Part shown: piece after piece, positions 38,075 to 47,712 of the stretch
Layout of the letters: every line of letters starts with the position of its first letter
Numbering within the stretch: position 1 is the first letter of the stretch
Assembly: GCA_963812075.1 (NCBI GenBank)
Contig: CAWETN010000001.1
Span: forward strand, 1 to 64,000
DNA: 64,000 bases
Direction: 5' to 3'
Source: JAMXLO01 sp963812075
Lineage (GTDB): Bacteria; Pseudomonadota; Alphaproteobacteria; Acetobacterales; Acetobacteraceae
The notes under the pieces: model-generated
Database searches by the model: none
Told to the model about the DNA's origin: nothing
The model's input: only the letters and a program-made list of their open reading frames with translations
Made by a program: the position numbers and the translations under genes

Positions 38075-39436
38075 ATGCCGAGGGAAATCCGCCTCAACGC
38101 GTTCGACATGAACTGCGTCGGCCACATCCAGCACGGCATGTGGGCGCATCCGCGCGACCGCTCGATGCAGTACACCGACCTCGATCATTGGGTGTCGCTG
38201 GCCCGGACGTTGGAGAGCGGGCTGTTCGACGGGTTGTTCCTCGCCGACATCCTGGGCGTCTACGACGTGTTCCACGACGCGCCGGATGCATCGATCCGCA
38301 ATGCGGTGCAGATCCCGGTGAACGATCCGCTGCTGCTGGTGCCGGCAATGGCGTATGCGACGCAGCACCTGGGGTTCGGCGTCACCTGCAACCTGACCTA
38401 CGAGCCGCCCTATACGTTCGCGCGGCGGATGTCGACGCTGGATCACCTCACCAAGGGACGCATCGGCTGGAACATCGTCACCGGCTATCTCGACAGCGCC
38501 GCGCGCGGCATGGGGCTGGTCGAGCAGCCGGAGCATGACAGCCGCTACGACGTGGCCGAGGAATACATGCAGGTGGTCTACCGGCTGTGGGAGGGCAGCT
38601 GGGAGGACGCGGCGGTGCGGCGCGACCGCGACGGCCGTATATACGCCGACCCCGCGCGCATCCACCGTGTGAAGCACGAGGGCCGGCACTACAAGGTGGA
38701 TGCGATCCATCTGTCCGAACCATCGCCGCAGCGCACGCCGGTGCTGTACCAGGCCGGCGCCTCCGAACGCGGGCGCGCGTTTGCCGCGGCGCACGCCGAG
38801 TGCATCTTCGTCAACGGCCAGTTCCGCCACAACGTGCGCGATATCGTCGCCGACATTCGCGCGCAGGCGAAGGCGATAGGCCGCGACCCGTACGACATGA
38901 AGATGTTCGTGGGTGCCACCGTGATCGTGGCGCCGACCGACGCCGAAGCGCAGGACAAGCTCGCCGAGTATCGCGAGTACGCCAGTTCGGAGGGTGCGCT
39001 GGCCCACTACTCGGCCTCGGTCGGCGTGGACTTCTCGCGCTACGGCCCGGACGAGCCGATCCGTTTCGTCCGCACCAACGCGCTGCGATCCAACCTCGAG
39101 GCGATCACCGTGCGGAGCGGCGGCACCGAATGGACGCTGCGCAAGCTGCTCGGGATGATGGTGCTGGGCAGCCGCCAGGCACCGATCGTCGGTTCGCCGT
39201 CGCGCGTCGCCGACGAGATGCAGGCCTGGGTGGACGAGGCCGATGTGGACGGGTTCAATCTGTCGCGCAGCGTCATCCCGGAATGCGTCGAGGACTTCGT
39301 CGCATTCGTCGTGCCGGAATTGCAGGCGCGCGGGGTGATGAAGCGGGAATATGCCGCTGGGTCGTTGCGGCAAAAGCTGTTCGGCGCATCGGCCCGGCTG
39401 CCTCCCAGCCATCCCGCCGCTCGTTGCCGAAGGTAA
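38075..39436 (+). CDS. LLM-class flavin-dependent monooxygenase (NtaA/SnaA/DszA type)
   Basis: This 453-residue bacterial-luciferase-fold monooxygenase uses FMNH2 supplied by a separate reductase. Visible are the N-terminal MNCVGHIQHGMWAHP, GLFLADILGVYDVF, the flavin-site TLDHLTKGRIGWNIVTGYL and LYQAGASERGRAFAA. These place it in the nitrilotriacetate/dibenzothiophene-sulfone monooxygenase group. The start is ATG 38075; GTG 38060 is also in frame. No flavin reductase is adjacent. A terminator-like hairpin lies 140 bases downstream. Confidence 0.92.
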   Translation: MPREIRLNAFDMNCVGHIQHGMWAHPRDRSMQYTDLDHWVSLARTLESGLFDGLFLADILGVYDVFHDAPDASIRNAVQIPVNDPLLLVPAMAYATQHLGFGVTCNLTYEPPYTFARRMSTLDHLTKGRIGWNIVTGYLDSAARGMGLVEQPEHDSRYDVAEEYMQVVYRLWEGSWEDAAVRRDRDGRIYADPARIHRVKHEGRHYKVDAIHLSEPSPQRTPVLYQAGASERGRAFAAAHAECIFVNGQFRHNVRDIVADIRAQAKAIGRDPYDMKMFVGATVIVAPTDAEAQDKLAEYREYASSEGALAHYSASVGVDFSRYGPDEPIRFVRTNALRSNLEAITVRSGGTEWTLRKLLGMMVLGSRQAPIVGSPSRVADEMQAWVDEADVDGFNLSRSVIPECVEDFVAFVVPELQARGVMKREYAAGSLRQKLFGASARLPPSHPAARCRR

Positions 39437-39450
39437 ATTTCCTCGCCGCC

Positions 39451-39466
39451 CTGTGAACTAGGTCAC
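39451..39466. promoter_or_regulatory. Perfect CRP-type palindrome TGTGA-N6-TCACA
   Basis: TGTGA (39451-39455), six bases, TCACA (39462-39466); the dyad extends by one more pair (C/G). This matches the core CRP/FNR-superfamily consensus exactly. It lies between the 3' ends of two convergent genes, so it cannot be a normal promoter operator for either. It may serve an unannotated small transcript ending at the terminator at 39576-39614, or be fortuitous. Confidence 0.4.
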
Positions 39467-39575
39467 AGAGGCGGCCCCAGTGTCCGTGCATCAATGGCGC
39501 TGTCGGTCGGCGCTGCCCCAACACCCGCGCAGACCGGCTGGGTCGAGAGGCCCAGGTCAACCCGGACCTTCCTTA

Positions 39576-39614
39576 ACGGCTCGGTCGCCCTCGCAGGTGC
39601 CGGGCCGTTTTTTT
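39576..39614 (+). terminator. Intrinsic terminator on the plus strand
   Basis: ACGGCTCGG (39576-39584) pairs with CCGGGCCGT (39600-39608) through nine pairs including one G-U, followed by seven T (39608-39614). It would end transcripts from the LLM oxidoreductase gene or from a short RNA starting nearer the palindrome at 39451. It lies a few bases from the zwf stop on the other strand. Confidence 0.7.
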
Positions 39615-39618
39615 GCCC

Positions 39619-41105
39619 TCAGCCGATCTCCTCATGCCAGGTGCGGCCGTCGCGTTCGATCAGGGCGATCGCCGCGGTGGGACCCCAGGTGCCGGCGGGA
39701 TAGGGCCGCGGCTGGTCCGGCCGGCTGCCCCACGCCTCCAGGATCGGCTCCACCCAGCTCCAGGCCGCTTCCACCTCGTCGCGCCGCATGAACAGCGTGG
39801 CGTTGCCGCGCACCGTGTCCATCAGCAGCCGCTCGTAGGCGTCCGGGAAGCGCATGCCGAAGGTCTTCTCGAAGCGGATGTCGAGCGCCGGTCGGCGACA
39901 GGCGCAGCCCGCCCGGGCCGGGATCCTTCGTCATCATCGCCAGCCGCATGCCTTCCTCGGGCTGCAGCCGGATGATCAGCTTGTTCGGCGTCCACTCGGC
40001 CGCGTCCGGCGGGAAGATCGAGAACGGCAGCGCGCGATACTGGATGACGATCTCCGACACCTTCTGCGGCAGCCGCTTGCCGGTGCGCAGGTAGAACGGC
40101 ACGTTCGCCCAGCGCCAGCTGCGCACCTCGGCCTTCAGCGCGACGAAGGTCTCGGTCGTGGCTGGTCTCCGGCCCGTCGAGATCGGCGACGTAGCCGGGC
40201 ACCGGCTTGCCCGTCGATCGCGCCCTGCGTGTACTGGCCGCGCACGGTCAGCGTGCTGCGCCTCATGCGGCTCGAACGGGCGCAGCGCGCGCAGCACCTT
40301 CAGCTTCTCGTCGCGCACCCGGTCGGCGTCGAGCGACACCGGCGGCTCCATCGCCACCAGGCACAGCAGCTGCAGCATGTGGTTCTGCACCATGTCGCGC
40401 AGCGCGCCGGAGTCGTCGTAGTAGCCGCCGCGCTCTCCACGCCCGACCGTCTCGGCCACGGTGATCTGCACGTGGTCGATGACGTCGGTGTTCCACAGCG
40501 CGCTCGAAGATCGTGTTGGCGAAGCGCAGCGCCAGCAGGTTCTGCACCGTCTCCTTGCCGAGGTAGTGGTCGATGCGGAAGATCTGCGGCTCGGCGAACA
40601 CCGCGCCGACCTCGGTCGTTGATCTCGCGCGCCGAGCTCGCAGGTCGTGGCCGATCGGCTTCTCCAGCACGACGCGCGACTGCTCGGTGACCAGGCCGTG
40701 GGCGCCGATGTTGCGGCAGATCGGACCGTACAGGTCGGGCGAGGTCGCCAGGTAGAACACGCGTACCCGGTCGGCATCGAGGATGCTCGGCGAGCGCACG
40801 CCAGTCTGCCTTGGGCGTCGGTCGCATCGAGGCGGACATAGCTGAGGCGGCGGCAGAAACTGGTCGGCGGTGTCGGCGTCGAGGTCGTCGCGCGCGACGT
40901 GCTCGCGCAGCGCCTTGCTGGCGCGCTTGCGGTAGTCGTCGTCGTCAAGGTCGGAGCGGGCCGCGGCGATGATGCGAGAGTCCGGCGGCACCTGGCCGTC
41001 GCGGAAGCGATAGTACAGCGCCGGCAGCAGCTTGCGCAGCGTCAGGTCGCCGGTGGCGCCGAACACCACGCAGTCGAAGGTCGCGACGGGAATGATCTTC
41101 GGCAT
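39619..41105 (-). CDS. zwf: Glucose-6-phosphate 1-dehydrogenase (many frameshifts)
   Basis: Zwf oxidises glucose-6-phosphate to 6-phosphogluconolactone with NADP+, feeding the Entner-Doudoroff and pentose phosphate routes. The pieces in three frames assemble into the whole protein: FGATGDLTLRKLLPALY at the N-terminus, LEKPIGHDL, the active-site FRIDHYLGKE, VPFYLRTGKRLP, and a C-terminus ending in TWGP and TWHEEIG. I count about ten frame changes; those resolved near 40857, 40814 and 40783 are each one extra base. The start is the ATG giving MPKIIPVA. The downstream partners pgl and edd are not adjacent. It probably encodes an intact enzyme blurred by sequence error. Confidence 0.9.
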
Positions 41106-41191
41106 TGCTGCAACCCTGGCCCTGGTGTCGCTGCAAGGAGCACGGCGTTGTCGCGGTCGCGTCGCCGATGCTCCTCGCACCGACGCGGACC

Positions 41192-41977
41192 TTACACCAC
41201 CGGACTGGCGCCGCCGTCCATGTTGATCGCGGTCCCGGTGGTGAAGCCTGCGTGATCCGAGCAAAGGAAGCACGCCATGGCGGCGAACTCCTCGGCCTTG
41301 CCCATGCGGCCGACCGGGATGCCCTTGCCGGTGGTGGCGACGTATTCCTCGAACGGCGTATTGGCGCCTTCGCGGGCGTGGCGGCGGGCGATCTGGTCGG
41401 AGACAATTTGGCCGACCAGCATGCCGTTGACCAGGATGCCGTGCGGCGCGCCCTCGCCGGCGAGCACCTTCATGAACGCCATGCCGGCGGCGCGTGACAC
41501 CGCGGTGGGTGCGCCGTTGGCGCGCGGCGCCTTCGCCCCGGTGTTCAGCACGTTGATGATGCGGCCCCACTTGCGCTGCTTCATGCCAGGCCATGCCAGC
41601 CGCGCCAGGCGGATCGCGGCGAACAGCTTCAGTTCCAGGTCGTCGCGCCAGATCTCGTCGGTGATCTGCTCGGATGGCATCGCCATCGACTGGCCGGCGT
41701 TGTTGATCAGGATGTCGACCTTGCCGAACGCCTTGATGACGCCGTCGAACGTGCGCTGGATGTCGTCGGCCTTGGCGACGTCGCAGACGAAGGTGGCGAC
41801 GCGGCCACCCTGCGCGGTTGCCGTGACGGTCTGCTTCGCCTGCTCCAGTACCTCGGGCCGGCGCGCCAGGATGGCGACATCGGCGCCGGATGCGGCGAAC
41901 TCTTTCGCCATGGCAAGGCCCAGGCCCATGCTGGACCCGGTGATGATGGCGCTACGGCCGTCGAGACGCACTTCCAT
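41192..41977 (-). CDS. SDR family protein lacking the canonical Tyr-Lys pair
   Basis: The 261-residue Rossmann protein has the cofactor motif TGSSMGLG (about 14-21), NNAG near residue 93 and the C-terminal INMDGG expected of classical short-chain dehydrogenases. At the catalytic site, however, the usual Y-x3-K is replaced by T-x3-R (APTAVSRAAG), and the preceding Ser position reads NVLNTGAKAP. Such SDR proteins form a recognisable subgroup of unclear activity. It may bind NAD(P) without acting as an ordinary alcohol dehydrogenase, or use a different proton relay. It lies upstream of zwf on the same strand. Confidence 0.88.
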   Translation of the reverse strand: MEVRLDGRSAIITGSSMGLGLAMAKEFAASGADVAILARRPEVLEQAKQTVTATAQGGRVATFVCDVAKADDIQRTFDGVIKAFGKVDILINNAGQSMAMPSEQITDEIWRDDLELKLFAAIRLARLAWPGMKQRKWGRIINVLNTGAKAPRANGAPTAVSRAAGMAFMKVLAGEGAPHGILVNGMLVGQIVSDQIARRHAREGANTPFEEYVATTGKGIPVGRMGKAEEFAAMACFLCSDHAGFTTGTAINMDGGASPVV

Positions 41978-42040
41978 CGAGGCTCCTCCCGTTCATGCTC
42001 GGAAAGAACTCTGCGATGCGCCTGGGGAAAACGCCAGCCG

Positions 42041-45000
42041 CTAATCCGCTGCCGCCGAGTGCATCTTCTCGGCCAGCGTCGGGATGCTGTGCCGGCGCGG
42101 CGACAGCCAGTGCTGCAGCCGGTCCAGGTACAGGTAGATCACCGGCGTGGTGTACAGCGTCAGCGCCTGGCTGAGGATCAGCCCGCCGACCATCGCGGTG
42201 CCCAGCGGCCGGCGCAGTTCGGACCCGGCGCCGTGCCCCAGCATCAGCGGCAGGCCGCTGAGCAGCGCCGCCATCGTGGTCATCATGATCGGGCGGAAGC
42301 GCAGCAGGCAGGCCTGGCGGATCGCGTTGAGCGGGGTCTCGCCGTCACGCCGTTCTGCATGGATGGCGAAGTCCACCATCATGATGCCGTTCTTCTTCAC
42401 GATGCCGATCAGCAGGATCACACCGATAAGCGCGATCACCGACAGGTCGTATTTCATGAACATCAGCATCAGCAGCGCGCCAACGCCGGCCGAGGGCAGG
42501 GTGGACAGGATGGTCAGCGGCAGGATGTAGCTCTCGTACAGGATGCCCAGGATGATGTAGACGGTGATCAGCGCTGCCGCGATCAGGTATGGCTGGGTGG
42601 ACAGCGACGACTGGAATGCCTGCGCGGTTCCCTGGAAGGTGCCCTGCACGGTGATCGGCACGCCCATCTGCCGCACCGCGGCGCCGATCGCGTCCACCGC
42701 CTGTCCGAGCGCCGCGCCCTGGGCCAGGTTGAACGAGATGGTCACCGCCGGGAACTGGCTCTGGTGGCTGATCGACAGCGGCTGCACCGGCGCGGTTGTC
42801 CACTTCACGAAGGTGGACAGCGGCACCGCCTGGCCCGTGTTCGACTTCACGTAGAGCTTGTTCAGCGTCTCGACGTCGTCCACCTGATCCGGCATCACCT
42901 CGAGGATCAGGTGGTAGGAGTTCACCTGCGAGAAATACTGGGTGATCTGCCGCTGGCCGAACGCGTCGTACAGCGTGTCGTCGATCACCTGCGGCTGCAC
43001 GCCGAAGCGCGCGGCCTGGTCGCGGTCGATGGTCAGCGTCGCGGTCATGCCCGGCGACCTGCTGGTCGGTCGCGACATCGCGCAGCATCGGCAGCGCACT
43101 TCAGCCTGTCGAGTATCTGCGGCGCCCAGTGGTACAGCTCGCCCAGGTCGGCGTCCTGCAGCGTGTACTGGAACTCGGTCTTGGTGATGCGGCCGCCGAC
43201 GCGGATATCCTGCGCGGCGGTCAGGAACAGCGCGCCACCCATCACCTTCTGCAGCTTGGGTCGGATGCGGCGTGATGAAGTCCTGCGCCGTGCCGGCGAC
43301 GCGCTGGTCCCACGGCTTCAGCGCGATGAACATGCGGCCGTTGTTGGTGGTCTGTCCGCCGACGCCGGCGCCGATCGTCGCGGCGTAGGCCTGCACGTCG
43401 GGATCCTGCGACACGATCTCGTTCAGCGCTGCCTGGACTGCGCGTCATCTCCTTGAACGAGACCGTCCTGCGCGCCCTCGCTGATGCCGAGCACCACGCC
43501 GGTGTCCTGCGCCGGGAAGAACCCCTTGGGGATCTCGATATACAGCCAGACGGTCAGCGAGACGGTGGCGAGGAAGGTCAGCAGCGTGATGAACTGGTGC
43601 CGCAGCGCGATGTCGAGCGTGCGACGGTAGCCGCCGATCAGGCGGTGAAGAAGCCCTCGATGATGCGATAGACCAGCCCGTGCCGGCCGGTGTCGTGGCG
43701 CAGGAAGCGCGAGCACATCATCGGCGTGAGCGTCAGCGAGACGATGCAGGACACCACCACCGCGATGGTGACGGTCATGGCGAACTCGCGGAACAGCCGG
43801 CCCACGATGCCGCCCATCAGCAGCAGCGGGATGAACACCGCGATCAGCGAGAAGCTGATCGAGACGATGGTGAAGCCGATCTCGCCCGCGCCCTTCAGCG
43901 CGGCCTCCATCGGCCGCATGCCCTCCTCGACGTGGCGGTAGATGTTCTCCAGCATGACGATCGCGTCGTCGACCACGAAGCCGACCGCGATGGTCAGCGC
44001 CATCAGCGACAGGTTGTCGAGGCTGTAGTTCAGCAGGTACATCACCGCGAAGGCGCAGATCAGCGCGACCGGCACGGTGACCGACGGGATGATGGTCGCC
44101 CAGACGCTGCGCAGGAACAGGAAGATCACCATCACGACCAGGCTGATCGACAGCAGCAGGGTGAACTGCACGTCGTGCACCGAGGCGCGGATGGTGAGCG
44201 TCCGGTCCATGACCACGCTGACGCTGATCGGCGGGCGGGATCGCCGCCCGCAGCGCCGGCAACGCGGCCTTGATGCGCTCCACCGTCTCGATCACGTTGG
44301 CGCCCGGCTGCTTGAAGATGACCAGGATGATGCCGCGCTTGCCGCTCTGGTAGCCGGCGAGCAGCGGTTCTCCGGCCCGTCCACCGCGTGGCCGATGTCG
44401 CTGACCCGCACTGGCGCGCCGTTGCGGTAGTTCAGGATGACATTGTTGTATTCGTCGGCCTTGGTCAGCTGGTCATTGGTCGTAGAGCGACAGCGAGCGC
44501 CGGTCGGTATCGACCGAGCCCTTCGGCGCATTGGCCGTGGAGTTGACCAGCGTGCCGCGCACATCCTCCAGCGTCAGGCCCATCGAGGCGAGCCGCCCAG
44601 GATCGACCTGCACGCGCACGGCGCGCTTCTGCTCGCCGCCGATGAAGACCTGCGACACGCCGGTGATCTGCGACAGCTGCTGCGACAGGATGTTGTCGGC
44701 GTAGTCGTCCACCTCGATCAGCGGCACCGCGTCGGACTGCACCGACAGGATCATGATCGGCGAGTCGGACGGATTGACCTTGCGATAGGTCGGCGGCGAG
44801 GGCAGGTTCTTCGGCAGCTGACCGGAGGCGGCGTTGATTGCCGCCTGCACGTCCCCGGCCGCGGCGTCGATGTTGCGCTCGAGGTCGAACTGGATGGTGA
44901 TCGACGACTGGCCCAGCACGTTGACCGACGTCAGCTGCGCGACGCCGGCGATCTGCGCGAACTGGTATTCGAGCGGCTGCGCCACCGTGCTTGCCATCGT

Positions 45001-45171
45001 CTCGGGGCTGGCGCCGGGGAACCTGGCGTTCACCGAGATGGTGGGGAAATCGACGCGCGGCAGCGGGGCGACCGGCAGCAGCGGATAGGCCGCGATGCCG
45101 ACCAGCACGAAGGCCACCATCAGCAGCGAGGTGGCGACCGGCCGGCGGATGAACGGGGTGGAGATGCTCAT
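42041..45171 (-). CDS. RND efflux permease, MdtB/MdtC (MuxB) type (frameshifted)
   Basis: This is an inner-membrane proton-driven drug efflux pump of about 1040 residues. The N-terminus (PFIRRPVATSLLMVA), the proton-relay Asp pair in GFVVDDAIVMLEN, LTLTPMMCSRFL, the second repeat (GYRRTLDIALRH) and the C-terminal GIVKKNGIMMVDFA are all present. At least six frame changes break it (roughly 44480, 44360, 44235, 43640, 43445, 43260, 43100). It follows its periplasmic adaptor gene after 24 bases. MdtABC systems normally have two such permeases; only one is seen here and no outer-membrane channel gene follows. Confidence 0.9.
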
Positions 45172-45195
45172 GTCGCGGACCGGTCCCCCGTCGTG

Positions 45196-46383
45196 TCAGC
45201 CGCCGTTTTTGGCCGGCGTCGCCGCCTGCTGCCTGGCGTCGTTCGCCGCCACCCTGCTGCCCTGCTGCAGGCGCGACTGGCCGTCGGTGACCACCGCCGC
45301 ATCGTCCTCCAGCCCCTTGGCGATCACCGACACGGTACCATTTTCGCGCGCGACGTCCACATCCTGCCGCGCCACGGTGGAGTCCGGCTTCACGACATAG
45401 ACGTAGAGACCGGCGGGTCCGTGCTGCACCGCGGTCGAGGGCACCGTCAGGACGTTGCGCTCGGTGCCCATCAGCAGCCGCGCGTTGACGAACTGCCCCG
45501 GCCACAGGGCGTTGTTGGGATTGGGGAACACCGCCTTCAGCTTGATCGTCCCGGTGCTCGCGTCGATCGAATTGTCCGGCGTCAGCAGTGTGCCCTGGTC
45601 GAGTTCCGTCCTGCCGTCGGGTGACAGTGCGGTGACCGGCAGCTTGCCCTTCGCCATCGCTGCGTTGATCCGCGGCAGGATGTCCTGCGGCAGGGTGAAC
45701 AGCACCGCGATCGGATGGATCTGGGTCACCGAGAGGATCCCCGTCCCGTCCGAAGCGTGCACCATGTTCCCCGGATCGACCTGGCGCAGGCCGACCCGCC
45801 CCTGGATCGGCGACGTGATGGTGCAGTAGCCCAGGTTCAGCCGCGCCGTCGAGATCGCCGCGTCGTCGGCGGCGAGCAGCGCGGTCAGGCGGTTGACCAT
45901 CGCCTGCTGGGTATCGAGCTGCTGGCGCGAAGCGAAGCTGCTCTTCTCCAGCGACGTGTACCGCGCGAGGTCGCGTTGTGCGTTGCCCAGGTCGGCCTCG
46001 TCCTGGCTGCGCTTGGCGATCGCCGCGTCCAGCGCCGCCTGGTAGGGGCGCGGATCGATCACGGCGAGGATATCGCCTTCCTTGACGTCCTGGCCCTCGG
46101 TGACTGGCACCTGCATCAGCGTGCCGTCGACCCGGCTGCGCACCTGCACGGCGTTGAACGCCTGTACGGAACCAAGCCCAGATGCATACAGCGGCACATC
46201 CTGACGGGCGGTGCGCGCAATGGTGACGGGGATCGCGGCCGGAGCTCCCTGGGCGCGCGGCTGCTGCGCCGACGAACGGTCGGACAGCGCGAAGGCGAGG
46301 CCGGAAGCTGCGGCCAGGATGACCACCAGCCCGAGCGCCAGCTTCAGGCCCGGTCGCGAAGGGCCTCGTGCTTTGTCGGTCAT
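45196..46383 (-). CDS. RND efflux periplasmic adaptor subunit (MdtA type)
   Basis: This 395-residue membrane-fusion protein links the permease to an outer-membrane channel. It has an N-terminal membrane anchor (about 14-33), paired lipoyl half-motifs (SRVDGTLMQVPVTEGQDVKEGD and TSPIQGRVGLRQVDPG regions), a coiled-coil hairpin between them and a C-terminal beta domain with VPSTAVQHGPAGLYVYVV. It is the first gene of the two-gene efflux operon. A short dyad lies about 95 bases upstream of its start. Confidence 0.93.
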   Translation of the reverse strand: MTDKARGPSRPGLKLALGLVVILAAASGLAFALSDRSSAQQPRAQGAPAAIPVTIARTARQDVPLYASGLGSVQAFNAVQVRSRVDGTLMQVPVTEGQDVKEGDILAVIDPRPYQAALDAAIAKRSQDEADLGNAQRDLARYTSLEKSSFASRQQLDTQQAMVNRLTALLAADDAAISTARLNLGYCTITSPIQGRVGLRQVDPGNMVHASDGTGILSVTQIHPIAVLFTLPQDILPRINAAMAKGKLPVTALSPDGRTELDQGTLLTPDNSIDASTGTIKLKAVFPNPNNALWPGQFVNARLLMGTERNVLTVPSTAVQHGPAGLYVYVVKPDSTVARQDVDVARENGTVSVIAKGLEDDAAVVTDGQSRLQQGSRVAANDARQQAATPAKNGG

Positions 46384-46477
46384 CGTCGCAATCCTGCCCC
46401 TTCGCCGTCACCCAGCACGACGCATTCGTGTTGCGCCGCAGCATACCATCGGAAGCCTTCCCCGTGCCCTTCCCGGC

Positions 46478-46495
46478 CATGACGGTCCCGTCATG
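46478..46495. promoter_or_regulatory. Palindrome CATGACG-N4-CGTCATG upstream of the efflux operon
   Basis: CATGACG (46478-46484) and CGTCATG (46489-46495) form a perfect 7-bp dyad with a 4-base centre, about 95 bases upstream of the adaptor start. TGACGG occurs again just beside it. Efflux operons are often controlled by TetR- or MarR-type repressors binding such dyads, but no regulator gene is adjacent. This is a candidate operator only. Confidence 0.3.
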
Positions 46496-46607
46496 TGACG
46501 GTCAGGATCGCATTGTCGGCGAAACGGCAAGGGAGTGCCAGCGTCAAAATCGGAATGTTGTCGCTCCGGTCAAGACACCGACACGTGCTGTTACGAAACG
46601 AGCCAAT

Positions 46608-47189
46608 TCAGTCACCGCCGACATCGAGGGCGCGGCGGAAGCGGTCCGCCAGATAGGCACCGTCGCGCGGCGGCAGATGGCGCGGCAGTTCCGCCGGCGA
46701 GATGCGGACGACGGCGAACACGTGCTCCTGCCGCAGGCGTGGACGCAGCGCCTCGACCGCCGGCATGTCGCGCGCGGTGACGGTGGCCGGCCAGCCGCAG
46801 GCGGCGGCGACCGCGGCGAGGTCCGTCGTCAGCCCGGTATGACTCGGCTGCGCGCCGGTCTCGCCGTAGCGCGCATTGTCGAGCACTGCGATCGCCAGGT
46901 TGGGTGCGCCGGCGGCGGCGATCGTGGCGAGTGCGCCCATGCCCATGAGCATCTCGCCGTCGCCGGTCAGCACCAGCACGCGCCGCCGTGGCTGCGCCAG
47001 CGCGAGGCCGAGTCCGACCATTGCCGCGCCGCCCATGGCGCCCCAGAGATAGAAGTTGAGCGGCCGCTCGCCGGCGGCGGCCGCATCGTAGGTCGGCGCG
47101 CCCAGGCCGGTGACCACCAGCAGGTCGCCGGGATCGCGCAGCAGGGCCGCGGCGACCGCGCGGCGGTCGAGGGTGCCGTCGTTCCTCAT
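46608..47189 (-). CDS. ThDP-dependent decarboxylase, pyrophosphate-binding subunit
   Basis: The 193-residue protein corresponds to the C-terminal (PP) domain of thiamine-diphosphate decarboxylases. It has the cofactor motif GDGE followed about 25 residues later by LDN, and an N-terminal RRAVAAALL region. The gene overlaps its partner (the N-terminal PYR-domain subunit) by 4 nt, so the two make a split enzyme of the sulfopyruvate/phosphonopyruvate decarboxylase kind (ComE-like). The substrate is not known. It is the last gene before a 220-base gap to the efflux operon. Confidence 0.83.
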   Translation of the reverse strand: MRNDGTLDRRAVAAALLRDPGDLLVVTGLGAPTYDAAAAGERPLNFYLWGAMGGAAMVGLGLALAQPRRRVLVLTGDGEMLMGMGALATIAAAGAPNLAIAVLDNARYGETGAQPSHTGLTTDLAAVAAACGWPATVTARDMPAVEALRPRLRQEHVFAVVRISPAELPRHLPPRDGAYLADRFRRALDVGGD

Positions 47190-47704
47190 TTCGCGAACAC
47201 CTTGGCGCCGACCAGCCGCTGCGAGAACAGCACGGCGACGGGCACCGCGCTGTCGAATGCCAGCGCCGCCGAGGCGGCGACGATCTCGGCGGCATCGCCG
47301 GGGTGGTCGGCGCGCCGGACGTGCACCCCGGCGGCGGTGAGAACCGCCGGCGTGGCGGTGCCCATCGGCACCTGCCACGGGTTGAACTCGGCCCACTCGC
47401 CGCGCATCGTGATCAGCGTCAGGAACGGCATGCGGCAGGTCACCGGCAGCGACAGCATGTTGATGCAGTTGCCGACGCCGGACGACTGCATCAGCAGCGC
47501 GGCGCGCTGTCCGCCCAGCCAGGCGCCGGCGGCCAGCGCGATGCCCTCCTCCTCGGTGGTGAGCACGACGGCCCGCATCGCCGGATCGGCGTGCGCCGCC
47601 TCGATCAGCTGCGCGTGCCCGGCATCGGGCACGTAGCCGAGCTGGACGATGCGGGCGTCTTTCAGCGCGGCGTAGACCTGCGCCTGCCAGGTGGTCTGCG
47701 ACAT
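47186..47704 (-). CDS. ThDP-dependent decarboxylase, pyrimidine-binding subunit
   Basis: The 172-residue partner subunit corresponds to the N-terminal PYR domain of ThDP enzymes. The activating Glu is probably in VLTTEEEGIALAAG; SGVGNCINMLSLP and FLTLITMRGEW are typical of sulfopyruvate decarboxylase subunit alpha (ComD-like). The start is the ATG giving MSQTTWQ, 8 bases after the GST stop. The bacterial pathway it serves cannot be deduced from neighbours. Confidence 0.83.
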   Translation of the reverse strand: MSQTTWQAQVYAALKDARIVQLGYVPDAGHAQLIEAAHADPAMRAVVLTTEEEGIALAAGAWLGGQRAALLMQSSGVGNCINMLSLPVTCRMPFLTLITMRGEWAEFNPWQVPMGTATPAVLTAAGVHVRRADHPGDAAEIVAASAALAFDSAVPVAVLFSQRLVGAKVFAK

Positions 47705-47712
47705 GCGGACTG

